Source: Homalodisca vitripennis (lineage: Eukaryota > Arthropoda > Insecta > Hemiptera > Cicadellidae). Taken from it: a stretch of 64,000 nucleotides of DNA. The DNA lies in contig NC_060207.1 of NCBI RefSeq assembly GCF_021130785.1, forward strand, positions 5,159,001-5,223,000. Direction: 5' to 3'. The notes under the pieces were generated by a model. It was not told the DNA's origin. It searched no databases and saw only the letters and a list, made by a program, of their open reading frames with translations. Below, piece by piece: positions 36,012 through 49,900 of this stretch (position 1 is its first letter; each line of letters opens with the position of its first letter). Position numbers and translations under genes: made by a program.

Positions 36012-37243
36012 TTATCATCTAAACATTACTAGCAGAACAAGATACATGAGGAAGAGAATAAAAATGGATATATAATTTATTCCAACAACTGTATATATAT
36101 AATTATTATATTTAATATTAATTTATATATATATTATCCACCATTTCATATTAATTCACTCAACTTTGACCTGTTGCGTAGGTTTACATAATTCAGTCCA
36201 ACAAGTTAAATTACGGTGCGATGACTTCTTATTTGGTCAATCTCCACCCAATGTGATTTTAATTTGGTAAAAAGTATATTTCGAACACACAACTCAATGG
36301 ACACACAAAAAACTATGGTATAGTGATCCAACCAGTAACTACAGGACATATTCATCCAATTAAGTTATCTTTTAAATATTTATATACACTTTCGCGTCCA
36401 AATTGTTCTAATCGTCCTTTTTTATCCATTATCTAAGTGTAGCTGTGCTGACGGTGAAACAGAAATGGTGGGTGGGGGGGGGTACGACGAAGGGGGATCA
36501 CTGTCACTCGGCATGACACTTCATTAACAATTAATTGAGAGGGCGTTTGTTTTATTGAAAGCTTGCGAATATCATGGAAGCAGAACGCCCATACGCACGC
36601 TGTGGTTGAGCCGCAGCTCTAACTGTGGACCTCAGTACTAACTGAACCCCTGAACCACAGCACGCCTCATACGTATACAAGTTTATAATACAACTAATAC
36701 ATATTCAATATAGCATCTGAATTAGCCTAAACCCCAAAACAAATTCTAAAGATTGTGCAACATTCATGTACAAGACAAAATATAAAGGGCTTAGTATAAA
36801 ATGGAATGGAAGATTAATCGGGTTTTAGTCCTTTGTAAGCTCTGTAGAACTTATAGAACCCAGGTTAAGTGTTAGAGAGGGCTTCTTAGCCCTAACTTCG
36901 CCTGGTAAAGTAAGAAATTCTTTACTTTTTCTTTAAATTTTTTTAGAACCACTTGAACATTTACGTTTTGAATATCTAGCTCTCGTTTCATTGTTTTAGT
37001 TATTTTAGTATCAGATTTTCAAGTTATTTCAATTATTACCCTACTTTATCTCTATATAAATATTAGCATTTTATGTTCACTATAGTTTATTAAACAGAAT
37101 CGTGTGTATAAATTTTTTAAAGCATATATTTTTAACTCCTCTCTTTATTTCCCATTGGGAGTAATCTCTTTCTTATGTCAATTCATAAGAAGTCATTATA
37201 TTGCAAAGTTTGGTTGCTTGTATCTGTGTATTTTAAATAACAG
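36012..37243. other. Stretch without gene; two inverted repeats and a poly-G run
   Basis: A (G)10 run lies at about 36473-36482. GGGCGTT (36541-36547) pairs with AACGCCC (36584-36590), and GCTGTGGTT (36599-36607) pairs with AACCACAGC (about 36653-36661). No coding signal or element was recognised. Confidence 0.45.
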
Positions 37244-37429
37244 AATGTAGTGTAATATTTGTGTACGAAGCAAGTATAATACTAAAGGAAAATGTGCATG
37301 AATGTAAAAACGATGATAAAGCATATGTAGACATTTCTTTTGAATCGGTGGAAAGTTCAAATCTGCCATCAAACGATACAATTCCTTCAAACCTACAACT
37401 CCAAGAAGAATCTTTCGTGTCCCTAATAA
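37244..37429 (+). CDS. Candidate internal coding exon, unidentified
   Basis: The plus strand has TGTGTATTTTAAATAACAG (acceptor) ending at 37243 and AA-GTAAGA (donor) starting at 37430. The 186 bp between stay open in one frame and give CSVIFVYEASIILKENVHE, then DDKAYVDISFESVESSNLP, ending QLQEESFVSLI. The exon has the same phase at both ends (length divisible by three). The Ser/Glu/Asn-rich composition would suit a disordered protein segment. No flanking exon of the same gene was found, and a 107-codon frame is open on the opposite strand, so this remains a candidate only. Confidence 0.3.
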
Positions 37430-37849
37430 GTAAGATCTGTCGAGTCTTAAATAAAAATTAACGAACGGTTCTTTCTGAGTAATACTTGTCGTAGGGATCG
37501 GACACATAAATATTTTCAAAGGATTGATTACGTTGGTTTAAAAATAGCCCTAACATGACTGTGCTATGTATAAAATGTAGGCAGCTTTTTTGAAGCATAT
37601 TTAATAGCTTAAATAAGTATCCGATCAAAATACAAATGGTTTTCCTCCAAACTTGTATTTAGAAGTCAATGCTGAGGTGATGTGAATGCTTATAAGCAGA
37701 TTCGGTGTGAATAAAAATACCTCTTTCTGTATGAAAAAGTTCTCCCAAATGACGCTATAAAAATTTAGGATAAAACTCTTTAATAGGAGAGCGTTCACAG
37801 GTTGGGAGCTTCTAGAGGCTAACTCCATTGAAAACTAAACTTGATGAAA
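37430..37849. other. Short stretch without supported gene
   Basis: A 67-codon minus frame (37828-37625) is open but shows no motif. The 234-bp satellite begins right after it. Confidence 0.4.
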
Positions 37850-40800
37850 TCATCGTGCCTGTCTATGTACACGCGTAACAAAATAATAGTTCCAAAGCAA
37901 GCTAGAAATATAAACAGTTTAACGGAACAAAGCGTGGTCGTGATAGTTTGTGTGTGGACATAGCGCGGGAACCATGGTTACAATATTGACGTAACCACTT
38001 GTCAACCACTTGAACATTCCGTGTTGGCATTTATGTATTTAGCCTAAAATGTAACCTTGATAAATATCGGGAAATTGCACTGAACTCTATGTACACGCGT
38101 AACAAAATAATAGTTCCAAAGCAAGCTAGAAATATAAGCAGTTTAACCTTGTTAAAGGAACAAAGCGTGGTCGTGATAGTTTGTGTGTGGACATAGCGCG
38201 GGAACCATGGTTACAATATTGACGTAACCACTTGAACATTCCGTGTTGGCATTTATGTATTTAGCCTAAAATGTAACCTTGATAAATATCGGGAAATTGC
38301 ACTGAACTCTATGTACACGCGTAACAAAATAATAGTTCCAAAGCAAGCTAGAAATATAAACAGTTTAACCTTGTAAAGGAACAAAGCGTGGTCGTGATAG
38401 TTTGTGTGTGGACATAGCGCGGGAACCATGGTTACAATATTGACGTAACCACTTGTCAACCACTTGAACATTCCGTGTTGGCATTTATGTATTTAGCCTA
38501 AAATGTAACCTTGATAAATATCGGGAAATTGCACTGAACTCTATGTACACGCGTAACAAAATAATAGTTCCAAAGCAAGCTAGAAATATAAGCAGTTTAA
38601 CCTTGTTAAAAGGAACAAAGCGTGGTCCGTGATAGTTTGTGTGTGGACATAGCGCGGGAACCATGGTTACAATATTGACGTAACCACTTGTCAACCACTT
38701 GAACATTCCGTGTTGGCATTTATGTATTTAGCCTAAAATGTAACCTTGATAAATATCGGGAAATTGCACTGAACTCTATGTACACGCGTAACAAAATAAT
38801 AGTTCCAAAGCAAGCTAGAAATATAAACAGTTTAACCTTGTTAAAGGAACAAAGCGTGGTCGTGATAGTTTGTGTGTGGACATAGCGCGGGGAACCATAG
38901 TTACAATATTGACGTAACCACTTGTCAACCACTTGAACATTCCGTGTTGGCATTTATGTATTTAGCCTAAAATGTAACCTTGATAAATATCGGGAAATTG
39001 CACTGAACTCTATGTACACGCGTAACAAAATAATAGTTCCAAAGCAAGCTAGAAATATAAGCAGTTTAACCTTGTAAAAGGAACAAAGCGTGGTCGTGAT
39101 AGTTTGTGTGTGGACATAGCGCGGGAACCATGGTTACAATATTGACGTAACCACTTGAACATTCCGTGTTGGCATTTATGTATTTAGCCTAAAATGTAAC
39201 CTTGATAAATATCGGGAAATTGCACTGAACTCTATGTACACGCGTAACAAAATAATAGTTCCAAAGCAAGCTAGAAATATAAGCAGTTTAACCTTGTAAA
39301 AAGGAACAAAGCGTGGTCGTGATAGTTTGTGTGTGGACATAGCGCGGGAACCATGGTTACAATATTGACGTAAACCACTTGAACATTCCGTGTTGGCATT
39401 TATGTATTTAGCCTAAAATGTAACCTTGATAAATATCGGAAAATTGCACTGAACTCTATGTACACGCGTAACAAAATAATAGTTCCAAAGCAAGCTAGAA
39501 ATATAAACAGTTTAACCTTGTTAAAGGAACAAAGCGTGGTCGTGATAGTTTGTGTGTGGACATAGCGCGGGAACCATGGTTACAATATTGACGTAACCAC
39601 TTGTCAACCACTTGAACATTCCGTGTTGGCATTTATGTATTTAGCCTAAAATGTAACCTTGATAAATATCGGGAAATTGCACTGAACTCTATGTACACGC
39701 GTAACAAAATAATAGTTCCAAAGCAAGCTAGAAATATAAGCAGTTTAACCTTGTTAAAGGAACAAAGCGTGGTCGTGATAGTTTGTGTGTGGACATAGCG
39801 CGGGAACCATGGTTACAATATTGACGTAACCACTTGAACATTCCGTGTTGGCATTTATGTATTTAGCCTAAAATGTAACCTTGATAAATATCGGGAAATT
39901 GCACTGAACTCTATGTACACGCGTAACAAAATAATAGTTCCAAAGCAAGCTAGAAATATAAACAGTTTAACCTTGTTAAAGGAACAAAGCGTGGTCGTGA
40001 TAGTTTGTGTGTGGACATAGCGCGGGAACCATGGTTACAATATTGACGTAACCACTTGTCAACCACTTGAACATTCCGTGTTGGCATTTATGTATTTAGC
40101 CTAAAATGTAACCTTGATAAATATCGGGAAATTGCACTGAACTCTATGTACACGCGTAACAAAATAATAGTTCCAAAGCAAGCTAGAAATATAAAGCAGT
40201 TTAACCTTGTAAAAGGAACAAAGCGTGGTCGTGATAGTTTGTGTGTGGACATAGCGCGGGAACCATGGTTACAATATTGACGTAACCACTTGTCAACCAC
40301 TTGAACATTCCGTGTTGGCATTTATGTATTTAGCCTAAAATGTAACCTTGATAAATATCGGGAAATTGCACTGAACTCTATGTACACGCGTAACAAAATA
40401 ATAGTTCCAAAGCAAGCTAGAAATATAAAGCAGTTTAACCTTGTAAAAGGAACAAAGCGTGGTCGTGATAGTTTGTGTGTGGACATAGCGCGGGAACCAT
40501 GGTTACAATATTGACGTAACCACTTGTCAACCACTTGAACATTCCGTGTTGGCATTTATGTATTTAGCCTAAAATGTAACCTTGATAAATATCGGGAAAT
40601 TGCACTGAACTCTATGTACACGCGTAACAAAATAATAGTTCCAAAGCAAGCTAGAAATATAAGCAGTTTAACCTTGTAAAAGGAACAAAGCGTGGTCCGT
40701 GATAGTTTGTGTGTGGACATAGCGCGGGAACCATGGTTACAATATTGACGTAACCACTTGTCAACCACTTGAACATTCCGTGTTGGCATTTATGTATTTA

Positions 40801-42625
40801 GCCTAAAATGTAACCTTGATAAATATCGGGAAATTGCACTGAACTCTATGTACACGCGTAACAAAATAATAGTTCCAAAGCAAGCTAGAAATATAAACAG
40901 TTTAACCTTGTTAAAGGAACAAAGCGTGGTCGTGATAGTTTGTGTGTGGACATAGCGCGGGAACCATGGTTACAATATTGACGTAACCACTTGTCAACCA
41001 CTTGAACATTCCGTGTTGGCATTTATGTATTTAGCCTAAAATGTAACCTTGATAAATATCGGGAAATTGCACTGAACTCTATGTACACGCGTAACAAAAT
41101 AATAGTTCCAAAGCAAGCTAGAAATATAAGCAGTTTACCTTGTAAAAGGAACAAAGCGTGGTCGTGATAGTTTGTGTGTGGACATAGCGCGGGAACCATG
41201 GTTACAATATTGACGTAACCACTTGTCAACCACTTGAACATTCCGTGTTGGCATTTATGTATTTAGCCTAAAATGTAACCTTGATAAATATCGGGAAATT
41301 GCACTGAACTCTATGTACACGCGTAACAAAATAATAGTTCCAAAGCAAGCTAGAAATATAAACAGTTTAACCTTGTTAAAGGAACAAAGCGTGGTCGTGA
41401 TAGTTTGTGTGTGGACATAGCGCGGGAACCATGGTTACAATATTGACGTAACCACTTGTCAACCACTTGAACATTCCGTGTTGGCATTTATGTATTTAGC
41501 CTAAAATGTAACCTTGATAAATATCGGGAAATTGCACTGAACTCTATGTACACGCGTAACAAAATAATAGTTCCAAAGCAAGCTAGAAATATAAGCAGTT
41601 TAACCTTGTTAAAGGAACAAAGCGTGGTCGTGATAGTTTGTGTGTGGACATAGCGCGGGAACCATGGTTACAATATTGACGTAACCACTTGTCAACCACT
41701 TGAACATTCCGTGTTGGCATTTATGTATTTAGCCTAAAATGTAACCTTGATAAATATCGGGAAATTGCACTGAACTCTATGTACACGCGTAACAAAATAA
41801 TAGTTCCAAAGCAAGCTAGAAATATAAGCAGTTTAACCTTGTAAAAGGAACAAAGCGTGGTCGTGATAGTTTGTGTGTGGACATAGCGCGGGAACCATGG
41901 TTACAATATTGACGTAACCACTTGTCAACCACTTGAACATTCCGTGTTGGCATTTATGTATTTAGCCTAAAATGTAACCTTGATAAATATCGGGAAATTG
42001 CACTGAACTCTATGTACACGCGTAACAAAATAATAGTTCCAAAGCAAGCTAGAAATATAAGCAGTTTAACCTTGTAAAAGGAACAAAGCGTGGTCGTGAT
42101 AGTTTGTGTGTGGACATAGCGCGGGAACCATGGTTACAATATTGACGTAACCACTTGTCAACCACTTGAACATTCCGTGTTGGCATTTATGTATTTAGCC
42201 TAAAATGTAACCTTGATAAATATCGGGAAATTGCACTGAACTCTATGTACACGCGTAACAAAATAATAGTTCCAAAGCAAGCTAGAAATATAAGCAGTTT
42301 AACCTTGTTAAAGGAACAAAGCGTGGTCGTGATAGTTTGTGTGTGGACATAGCGCGGGAACCATGGTTACAATATTGACGTAACCACTTGTCAACCACTT
42401 GAACATTCCGTGTTGGCATTTATGTATTTAGCCTAAAATGTAACCTTGATAAATATCGGGAAATTGCACTGAACTCTATGTACACGCGTAACAAAATAAT
42501 AGTTCCAAAGCAAGCTAGAAATATAAGCAGTTTAACCTTGTAAAAGGAACAAAGCGTGGTCGTGATAGTTTGTGTGTGGACATAGCGCGGGAACCATGGT
42601 TACAATATTGACGTAACCACTTGTT
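37850..42625. repeat. 234-bp satellite, about 20.5 copies
   Basis: CTATGTACACGCGTAACAAA recurs at 37863, 38087, 38309, 38541, 38776, 39010, 39232 and so on to about 42475. Full monomers are 232-235 bp. Several shorter ones (222-224 bp) lack 11 bp between two ACCACTTG copies. Each monomer holds ACGCGT, GCGCGGGAA, TGACGTAA and the dyad GGTTAC...GTAACC. The 72-77-codon minus frames repeated along the array end at the same stop in each monomer and are not genes. The array breaks off after CCACTTGTTGGAAGC. Confidence 0.98.
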
Positions 42626-44439
42626 GGAAGCATCAACGTCATCAGTTTAAACCGCTTGGTCCTATTGTTGTTGAGCTACGTCATCATCTGAGTATCCTAT
42701 AACTGTAACAATAGAGACATATTACGAGTAATAAGTTTTCGTATATTTCAACTGTTTGTGAAGTTGTTTTTACTTAAAGAAAAATGTTAAAATTCCAAAA
42801 ATACATAAAGATGTACTGTAATAAATAGAGACTTAAAGAAAATTTTGTAATGTTTTTTATAATATTTTGATATTCTGTTGGATCAGCAAAAATATTTGAA
42901 TTTAAATATTAAATTCAAGTAGCGATGTAATACCATAGAGTCAACAATCAATACATTTCAACTATCATATAATAATAGCGTACATAATGGTGAAATGTTG
43001 AAACATTTGTTAATTATACAAGTTATCGAACAAAGAAAGAAGTATTTAGTTATAAGGTTTAGTTGTTTCAATTGAAAATAATTATTCTAGTTATAACGTT
43101 CCAACGTACTCATACTGTAGTTTGTGCATTTATTCTACTCATAACTTACTATTCCCCAATCAGAAAGTTCTGTAGATTCAAAAATGTACACGGGCAAACG
43201 TTGTAAATGAGTAGAGAATTATCAAAGTATTTCTTTTAGGTTTTACAGCATTTAATAGTTAAGGTATAATTATTTCCTCTCAAACATTTTAATGGCGGAC
43301 ATATTCAAATTTGTATGAACAGAAAAAATTGGTAGTAGCATAAAGCTGTTTTTCAAAATAACCGTAAGTTCAAAAAGACTTTGTGTCTATGTTGTTTACC
43401 TTTGATCAAACCTATCCACAAGTGTCGAACCGCCATCTAGAGTCTACGTTTAAATGAGATTGGAGACTAGCTTTGCCTTTACTTGTGTTATAATGTTATG
43501 TTATAATGGGCTAATACATAAAACATTTTTTCGGATACTCGTATTAAATTTAGGTAAAAATATAAAGTTACAAATTGGTGATAATTCGTATTGATATTGA
43601 AATTAATTTTTAGCAATATATATTCGTTTTACTCAAATAACAACATATGAAGCTTTGGAGGTTATCACTTCGTGGTGCTGTTATTAACACGATATATGTC
43701 AAACTTCACAGTCTCTAGTACTTAAACCAATTACAGGCGTACTCTGGTATATCCAACACAAACCTGACCACGCTCATCTCCTGGGGCTACCAATGAAGCA
43801 AACCACTCATTTATTTTCGCTTGCGATTGTATTGCAGATAATGATTCTAAGAAATTCGCGAAATCAAGATTGTTTCAGATAGATAACTTCAAATTATGAA
43901 CATTTTGTTATTGACGCATAGTAACAGTTGACTAATTAATAACATTACATTAATAGTAAACATTATGAGTGATATCTGAATTGTTGATGTCTCAATTCTA
44001 TCAAGACTATAGACATGAATAATTGTTACATGCATTTAGGTTTAATGCTGAAAAGGTTTGGCGATATTGTAGTTAACAATTTTATTAGTAACAAATATAA
44101 CTCAACATGACGACTACGGCAAACCTCACATTGCGCTGAATGATTGCATATGCAGCCGATATAAAGGTGTTAATCAGTTTACATGTTAAAAGTGCGTATT
44201 TCTGGAGACATTTTACCATGAGGTGTTTCAAAATGTATTATTTCCAAACTCTATATTTAAGTCATGCCAAACAATTGAAAATATTTGTGTTGCAATACAC
44301 TTCCCTTAACACAGTTTGATGACGTTTTCAAAAAAAAAGGGTTCCTAGAATAAGTTATGAACAGTTCGAAGTTATCATTTAAAAAAATACACATGTCATT
44401 TAACTATAAGTTAATAGTAATACATTTGCACCTGTCCAC
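42626..44439. other. AT-rich stretch, no gene seen
   Basis: About 1.8 kb between two satellites with no open frame of note and no recognisable repeat. Confidence 0.45.
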
Positions 44440-45857
44440 GTGTCGCATAACAGGCATGGCTAAGATTACATAACAGTTTCAAGTCCATAACTAATATTAT
44501 TGGGCTATACATTTCACTATGCCACTTGTTAATATTGCCATATAACGTGATATGTCTGTTTACAAATTGATTTACTTTTCGACTTTATACGTGTAGGAGT
44601 GCGCCACACCACGCAAGGCGTAACAGGCATTGCTGAGATTACATAACAGTTTCAAGTCCATAACTAATATTATTGGGCTATACATTTCACTGTGCCACTT
44701 CTTAATATTGCCATATAACGTGATATGTCTGTTTACAAATTGATTTATTTTTCGACTTTATACGTGTAGGAGTGCGCCACACCACGCAAGGCGTAACAGG
44801 CATTGCTGAGATTACATAACAGTTTCAAGTCCATAGCTAATATTATTGGGCTATACATTTCACTATGCCACTTCTTAATATTGCCATATAACGTGATATG
44901 TCTGTTTACAAATTGATTTACTTTTCGACTTTATACGTGTAGGAGTGCGCCACACCACGCAAGGCGTAACAGGCATTGCTGAGATTACATAACAGTTTCA
45001 AGTCCATAGCTAATATTATTGGGCTATACATTTCACTATGCCACTTCTTAATATTGCCATATAACGTGATATGTCTGTTTACAAATTGATTTACTTTTCG
45101 ACTTTATACGTGTAAGGAGTGCGCCACACCACGTAAGGCGTAACAGGCATGGCTAAGATTACATAAACAGTTTCAAGTCCATAGCTAATATTATTGGGCT
45201 ATACATTTCACTATGCCACTTCTTAATATTGCCATATAACGTGATATGTCTGTTTACAAATTGATTTACTTTTCGACTTTATACGTGTAAGGAGTGCGCC
45301 ACACCACGTAAGGCGTAACAGGCATTGCTGAGATTACATAACAGTTTCAAGTCCATAGCTAATATTATTGGGCTATACATTTCACTATGCCACTTCTTAA
45401 TATTGCCATATAACGTGATATGTCTGTTTACAAATTGATTTACTTTTCGACTTTATACGTGTAAGGAGTGCGCCACACCACGTAAGGCGTAACAGGCATT
45501 GCTGAGATTACATAACAGTTTTCAAGTCCATAGCTAATATTATTGGGCTATACATTTCACTATGCCACTTCTTAATATTGCCATATAACGTGATATGTCT
45601 GTTTACAAATTGATTTACTTTTCGACTTTATACGTGTAGGAGTGCGCCACACCACGCAAGGCGTAACAGGCATTGCTGAGATTACATAACAGTTTCAAGT
45701 CCATAGCTAATATTATTGGGCTATACATTTCACTGTGCCACTTCTTAATATTGCCATATAACGTGATATGTCTGTTTACAAATTGATTTACTTTTCGACT
45801 TTATACGTGTAGGAGTGCGCCACACCACGCAAGGCGTAACAGGCATTGCTGAGATTG
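44440..45857. repeat. 173/174-bp tandem array, about 8.2 copies
   Basis: TAACAGGCAT occurs at 44448, 44621, 44794, 44967, 45141, 45316, 45490, 45664 and 45837, spaced 173-175 bp. The monomer includes GTGCGCCACACCACGCAAGG and ATTGCCATATAACGTGATAT. Copies are very similar, with single-base length changes (GTAGG/GTAAGG). Monomer length fits one nucleosome plus linker. Diverged relatives appear near 14.7 kb and 56.95 kb. Confidence 0.97.
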
Positions 45858-46518
45858 TATGCACAATTTTTAAAGTCTATAGTTTTTTTTTTTCATTACA
45901 AAAGACATTTTATTTCTTTCCCAATGTAATTAAATATAAAGAGCGCTTAAGCTGGTTAAAGCATCATCAGTTAATGTAAACAGAAAAACATGTTTGTCTT
46001 TTGCAATAAAACCTTGTGACTTCCATCAAGAATACAACGCAGAAAATGAAAAGTTCTTTCTTTGTTCTGTAACAGACAGACAGGCATCGCAGTGCCATCG
46101 TGTTTATTTATAACAATGAATGAATATTCTCTAACGCTCAGCCTAATCCAATGGAATGAAGTCCATCATCCTCAAACTCAGTGTTGCCAACAGAGTAATG
46201 AAGCTTCATGCAAAATTTAGAGGCTTAAGATAAGTTAGTTATAGAGATGCTGTGTACAAACAGAAAAACGGGAATGAAATTATTCAACCTTTTCGACTGA
46301 AAGAGAGTAAATAAATCAATAAAAATACAATTACTTTTGGTTTGTACAGTAATAGTACAACGTATGAAAAGTTAATTAAAAAAGGATAAGACATACTGAT
46401 TTATATAAAAACATATAACAGAAACGCTCATAAACTGATTATTTTACAGATTTTATTTGAACCAGAGTTAAAATTAAAGTACAGTTATTTCATTCTTGTA
46501 AAGGCACATAATCTTTCA
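45858..46518. other. Stretch without gene
   Basis: Begins with TTTTTTTTTT near 45883. No open frame, RNA or repeat is recognised. Confidence 0.4.
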
Positions 46519-46830
46519 TTAGCCATGTTGTTTATTCACAAAGGTTTCTGATAAGCATGCAACTTTAATACACACAACCTCTCCAAGTGCTTGACATAGC
46601 AACGTGTTTAGATTACTTGGATTAAGTTCCGTATCGAATGTTTTATAACTAGCTGTTAATCTTAGAAAATGTACTTCATTAGCAATATTATTCTTGAGAG
46701 TTTTACTGCTTACTTCCTCACAGGCTCCTTTAGTTAGCTTTATATTCTGTACACTATAAGAGACTATATTTGACTTCTTCGAGTAGTTATTTACAGCTTT
46801 GCTTGTTATTGAGCTATTTAAAAGCTTCAT
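46519..46830 (-). CDS. Hypothetical 103-codon ORF, unidentified
   Basis: From the first ATG at 46830-46828 (MKLLNSSITSKAVNN) the frame runs to a stop at 46519; without requiring ATG it extends to 46908. The C-terminal half (LTKGACEEVSSKTLKNN, LNTLLCQALGEVVCIKVAC) looks more protein-like than the N-terminal half. No domain, signal peptide or family is recognised. Splice-like signals were not established. A chance ORF in AT-rich DNA is about as likely as a gene fragment. Confidence 0.2.
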   Translation of the reverse strand: MKLLNSSITSKAVNNYSKKSNIVSYSVQNIKLTKGACEEVSSKTLKNNIANEVHFLRLTASYKTFDTELNPSNLNTLLCQALGEVVCIKVACLSETFVNKQHG

Positions 46831-46908
46831 AGAACAATTATTGTAGCAATATAAGTATTGCAGTATACAAGTATTATAGAAATTGCCACTGTAGTATGTA
46901 ATATTCAA

Positions 46909-49900
46909 AGTTTAGAAATTTCAATATGTCAACTGAGAGATAAAACTGTCCAATGTGGCAGCTTTACAAACTTGATTAGATATTTTTAATCTTTATCATT
47001 TCACATTTCTCCTATTAATCGTAAGTTACATAAAACCAATACTGGAATAATAAACATTAAAATTCAATAAATTCCAAAGAGGATGAACACTTTTTATAAA
47101 ATACTTTAAAATCCATGGAAATAACTCAAACCACTTTGTTTATAAATCTAAAACAAATTGCACTTCATAATTCAGGACGACCAATGCATCGCTGACAGTC
47201 TTGAGAAAGAGAGTGAAGAGCTTGCCCAAATCTATAATAAATGTAATAATTAATTACAATAGGGTTGCGGATATCGATTTCAGGGCTATAGGAAATAATA
47301 GGAATAAAAGCAGTCTGTGTAAAATTTTCAATATCAAAGCACTGAAATTATATAAAAAGAAAAAAGGAATTTCCGGACCTTTGCAGTAGTTCAGTGATAC
47401 AAAAATCCGTAACTCCACATTTCGAGTTCTGCAAATTCTGTTTTCTTGACAATTCTCCAATCGTCAAATGTAATCGTCAAACAAAGTATAAAAGAAGAGA
47501 TGTACGACAGCCAGGAGGTGATAAATATTTCTTTTTGTTTAGCTTAAAACTGGGAAATTAACAATATTGTTAGTGTAAACCCACATGTTCTACTAAAAAG
47601 TATAAATGTTCAGGTTCGAGGCAAAAGGGAGAATATGACAATCAAAAACTCTCCTTCTTGCGGACAACTATTAACCCCAATTAGTCACGTGCGTGCTCTA
47701 GAATAAATTCACTGGAATCCATCCTAGATAAAAGCGAATCGAGGTGAAACAATTGGTCTTTTGATCGGGGTAAAAAGTCAGGATTTTATACTTATACGAG
47801 ATAACGGTATTACAGTTTAAGTACAAGAGCTAATGCTCTGTCAGCAGATATTAGACTAACGTGATGACCCTAACATACTTAAATAAATGAAACATTGAAG
47901 AAATAAATGAAACATTGAAGAAATAAATCTAAAATTATTGGATCGCAGGATTAAATAAACTACATAAAAATTTAATCATAATACGTGTTCAAAAGATTAA
48001 ACCAATTCCGCGTAAACATTCTCGCTTACTTCGTCAGAGCCAAGGACCATAAAGATGCCTCTTATGTCTCTTCGACCTTTGAGTTTATTTAAAAAACCTT
48101 AAATAAACATTCTTAGTGTGAGACCGTGACTGTAACACATCACGCAGCTCAGCTAAATTATCCTTAATATACATAAACTAAATGATAACTATTAAAAAAT
48201 AAAGCTATATTGACGATATTTGCTTTCTTCTTTTATTGTTAGTGTTAATATTTTGGAACATATTACCTACCCTCTGCAAAGTCATGGGGAAGGATATGGG
48301 TATGCATAAATAGGAGGACACAGGGGATCGGTCTCTCCTTTTAATTAAAAAAAGGTTCATGTAGAGACTAAGAAAAAAAGTGAAGTGAGTCTAAGTAAAA
48401 GATGAAAAATATGCTTCTAAACATGAACAAGTTATTTCAACGACAGTTTACGTAAATCCCGTGAGAGAGAGGTTCCTGAAGAAGACGCCACGCCCCGTCA
48501 CGCTCCGTTGGTCATCTTATTCATCTTTGGTGTATAACGGAAGAATATAATTCAAACAAAAATTATTTTAGGCTCTCAATAAACACTGTAATTCAACAAT
48601 GCTCCTTGTAAATAAAAATAACAAGTACTGACGTAATAGACACAAAATTCACTATAGTTAGCAGTTGTTGTGGGAGTCGTAACTTGATTTACAATTGATT
48701 GTAGGTGATTAAACAACGATAACTAATCGATTATCTTCAACAGGGAACATAAAACGTTAGCGTGCTTCATTTAGTATACTAACAGAATGTTAAAAAAAAA
48801 AACTTAACGATAACCATTAATAATAGTCATGAGTAGATCACATGACTCAAAAACCTACTTAGTCTATGTTTATCATTGCAACAGGACGGTAGCAAATAAA
48901 ATCAGATATTTCAATATGGTATCGGAGAGTAATTCATACAAACTGAAACTTATTGGTGTTAAGTATAAACCTTATTCCAGTAAATTAAAAAATATATAAA
49001 TAATATAATGTCTAGTTTTAGAAACTATAACTTCATAGTTAAACAATAGTAATTCGCCCTGCAATCAAAATTATTGCAGTGATTGTTATCACAAACACAT
49101 TGCAATGTGTTTTTAGTATCATTTTGGATATAGCAAAGTGCCACATTTCATTAAAATATCATACTGGTTTTTACAAGTTTATACAAGTTTTATGTAGTAC
49201 TTTTATCTTTTTTCATCCTGTTCTTCACCACAGCTCAAATATTCTCAGGCAGAACACTTATTTCAATTAAATTTAAATATTTTTAATTGATTTTGCTTGG
49301 TTAAATGGCACTCCGTCATGCATGAACTCAAAGTCATCATCCAAATACTATTTTTTGGCTTGTTTGCATCATTCTTCACTGTGAGATATTGAGGTACTGG
49401 TTCTGTCTCAATGTTTTCTCTACAATTTGCAGCCTACCAGGCCCATGTACCGACATTGAACTCTAGACCATAACGGAAGTTGGATGCTTGACTGTTTGCC
49501 TCACACTCTCCTTGTAAAGTTCTTATCCTAATCTACATTTGACGTACTGGCTATTGTGTCTGAGACTTGAGAGATGGATTCATCAGGATAATTAACTGAA
49601 AGCAATATCATTATTATATTGACAGTATTTTGTTAAGCTTAGTTGCTAGAGTATATTTGTATACAGTACAGTAGGCTACTTAATGGTAGATTTTTAAGAC
49701 GGGAATTCATGTACCATACCTTCATAGGCTACCGTAGGCTTAGTATAGATTAGGTTAGACTATCTAATAGGGTTTTTAGTGTAAATAACGTAATGTTTTA
49801 CTTGTTACCTTTTTTCAACCATTCTGGGTCCATTGTGTTAGCCCTTTCACACATGACGCAGTGTTTCTTTCTTTTCTGCCTTCCAGGGGGATGTAAATTT

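Noticed and set aside
38253..41241. Repeated 72-77-codon minus frames
   Set aside because: Each lies within one 234-bp monomer and ends at the same stop. Indels between monomers change the middle of the frame freely, so there is no coding constraint.
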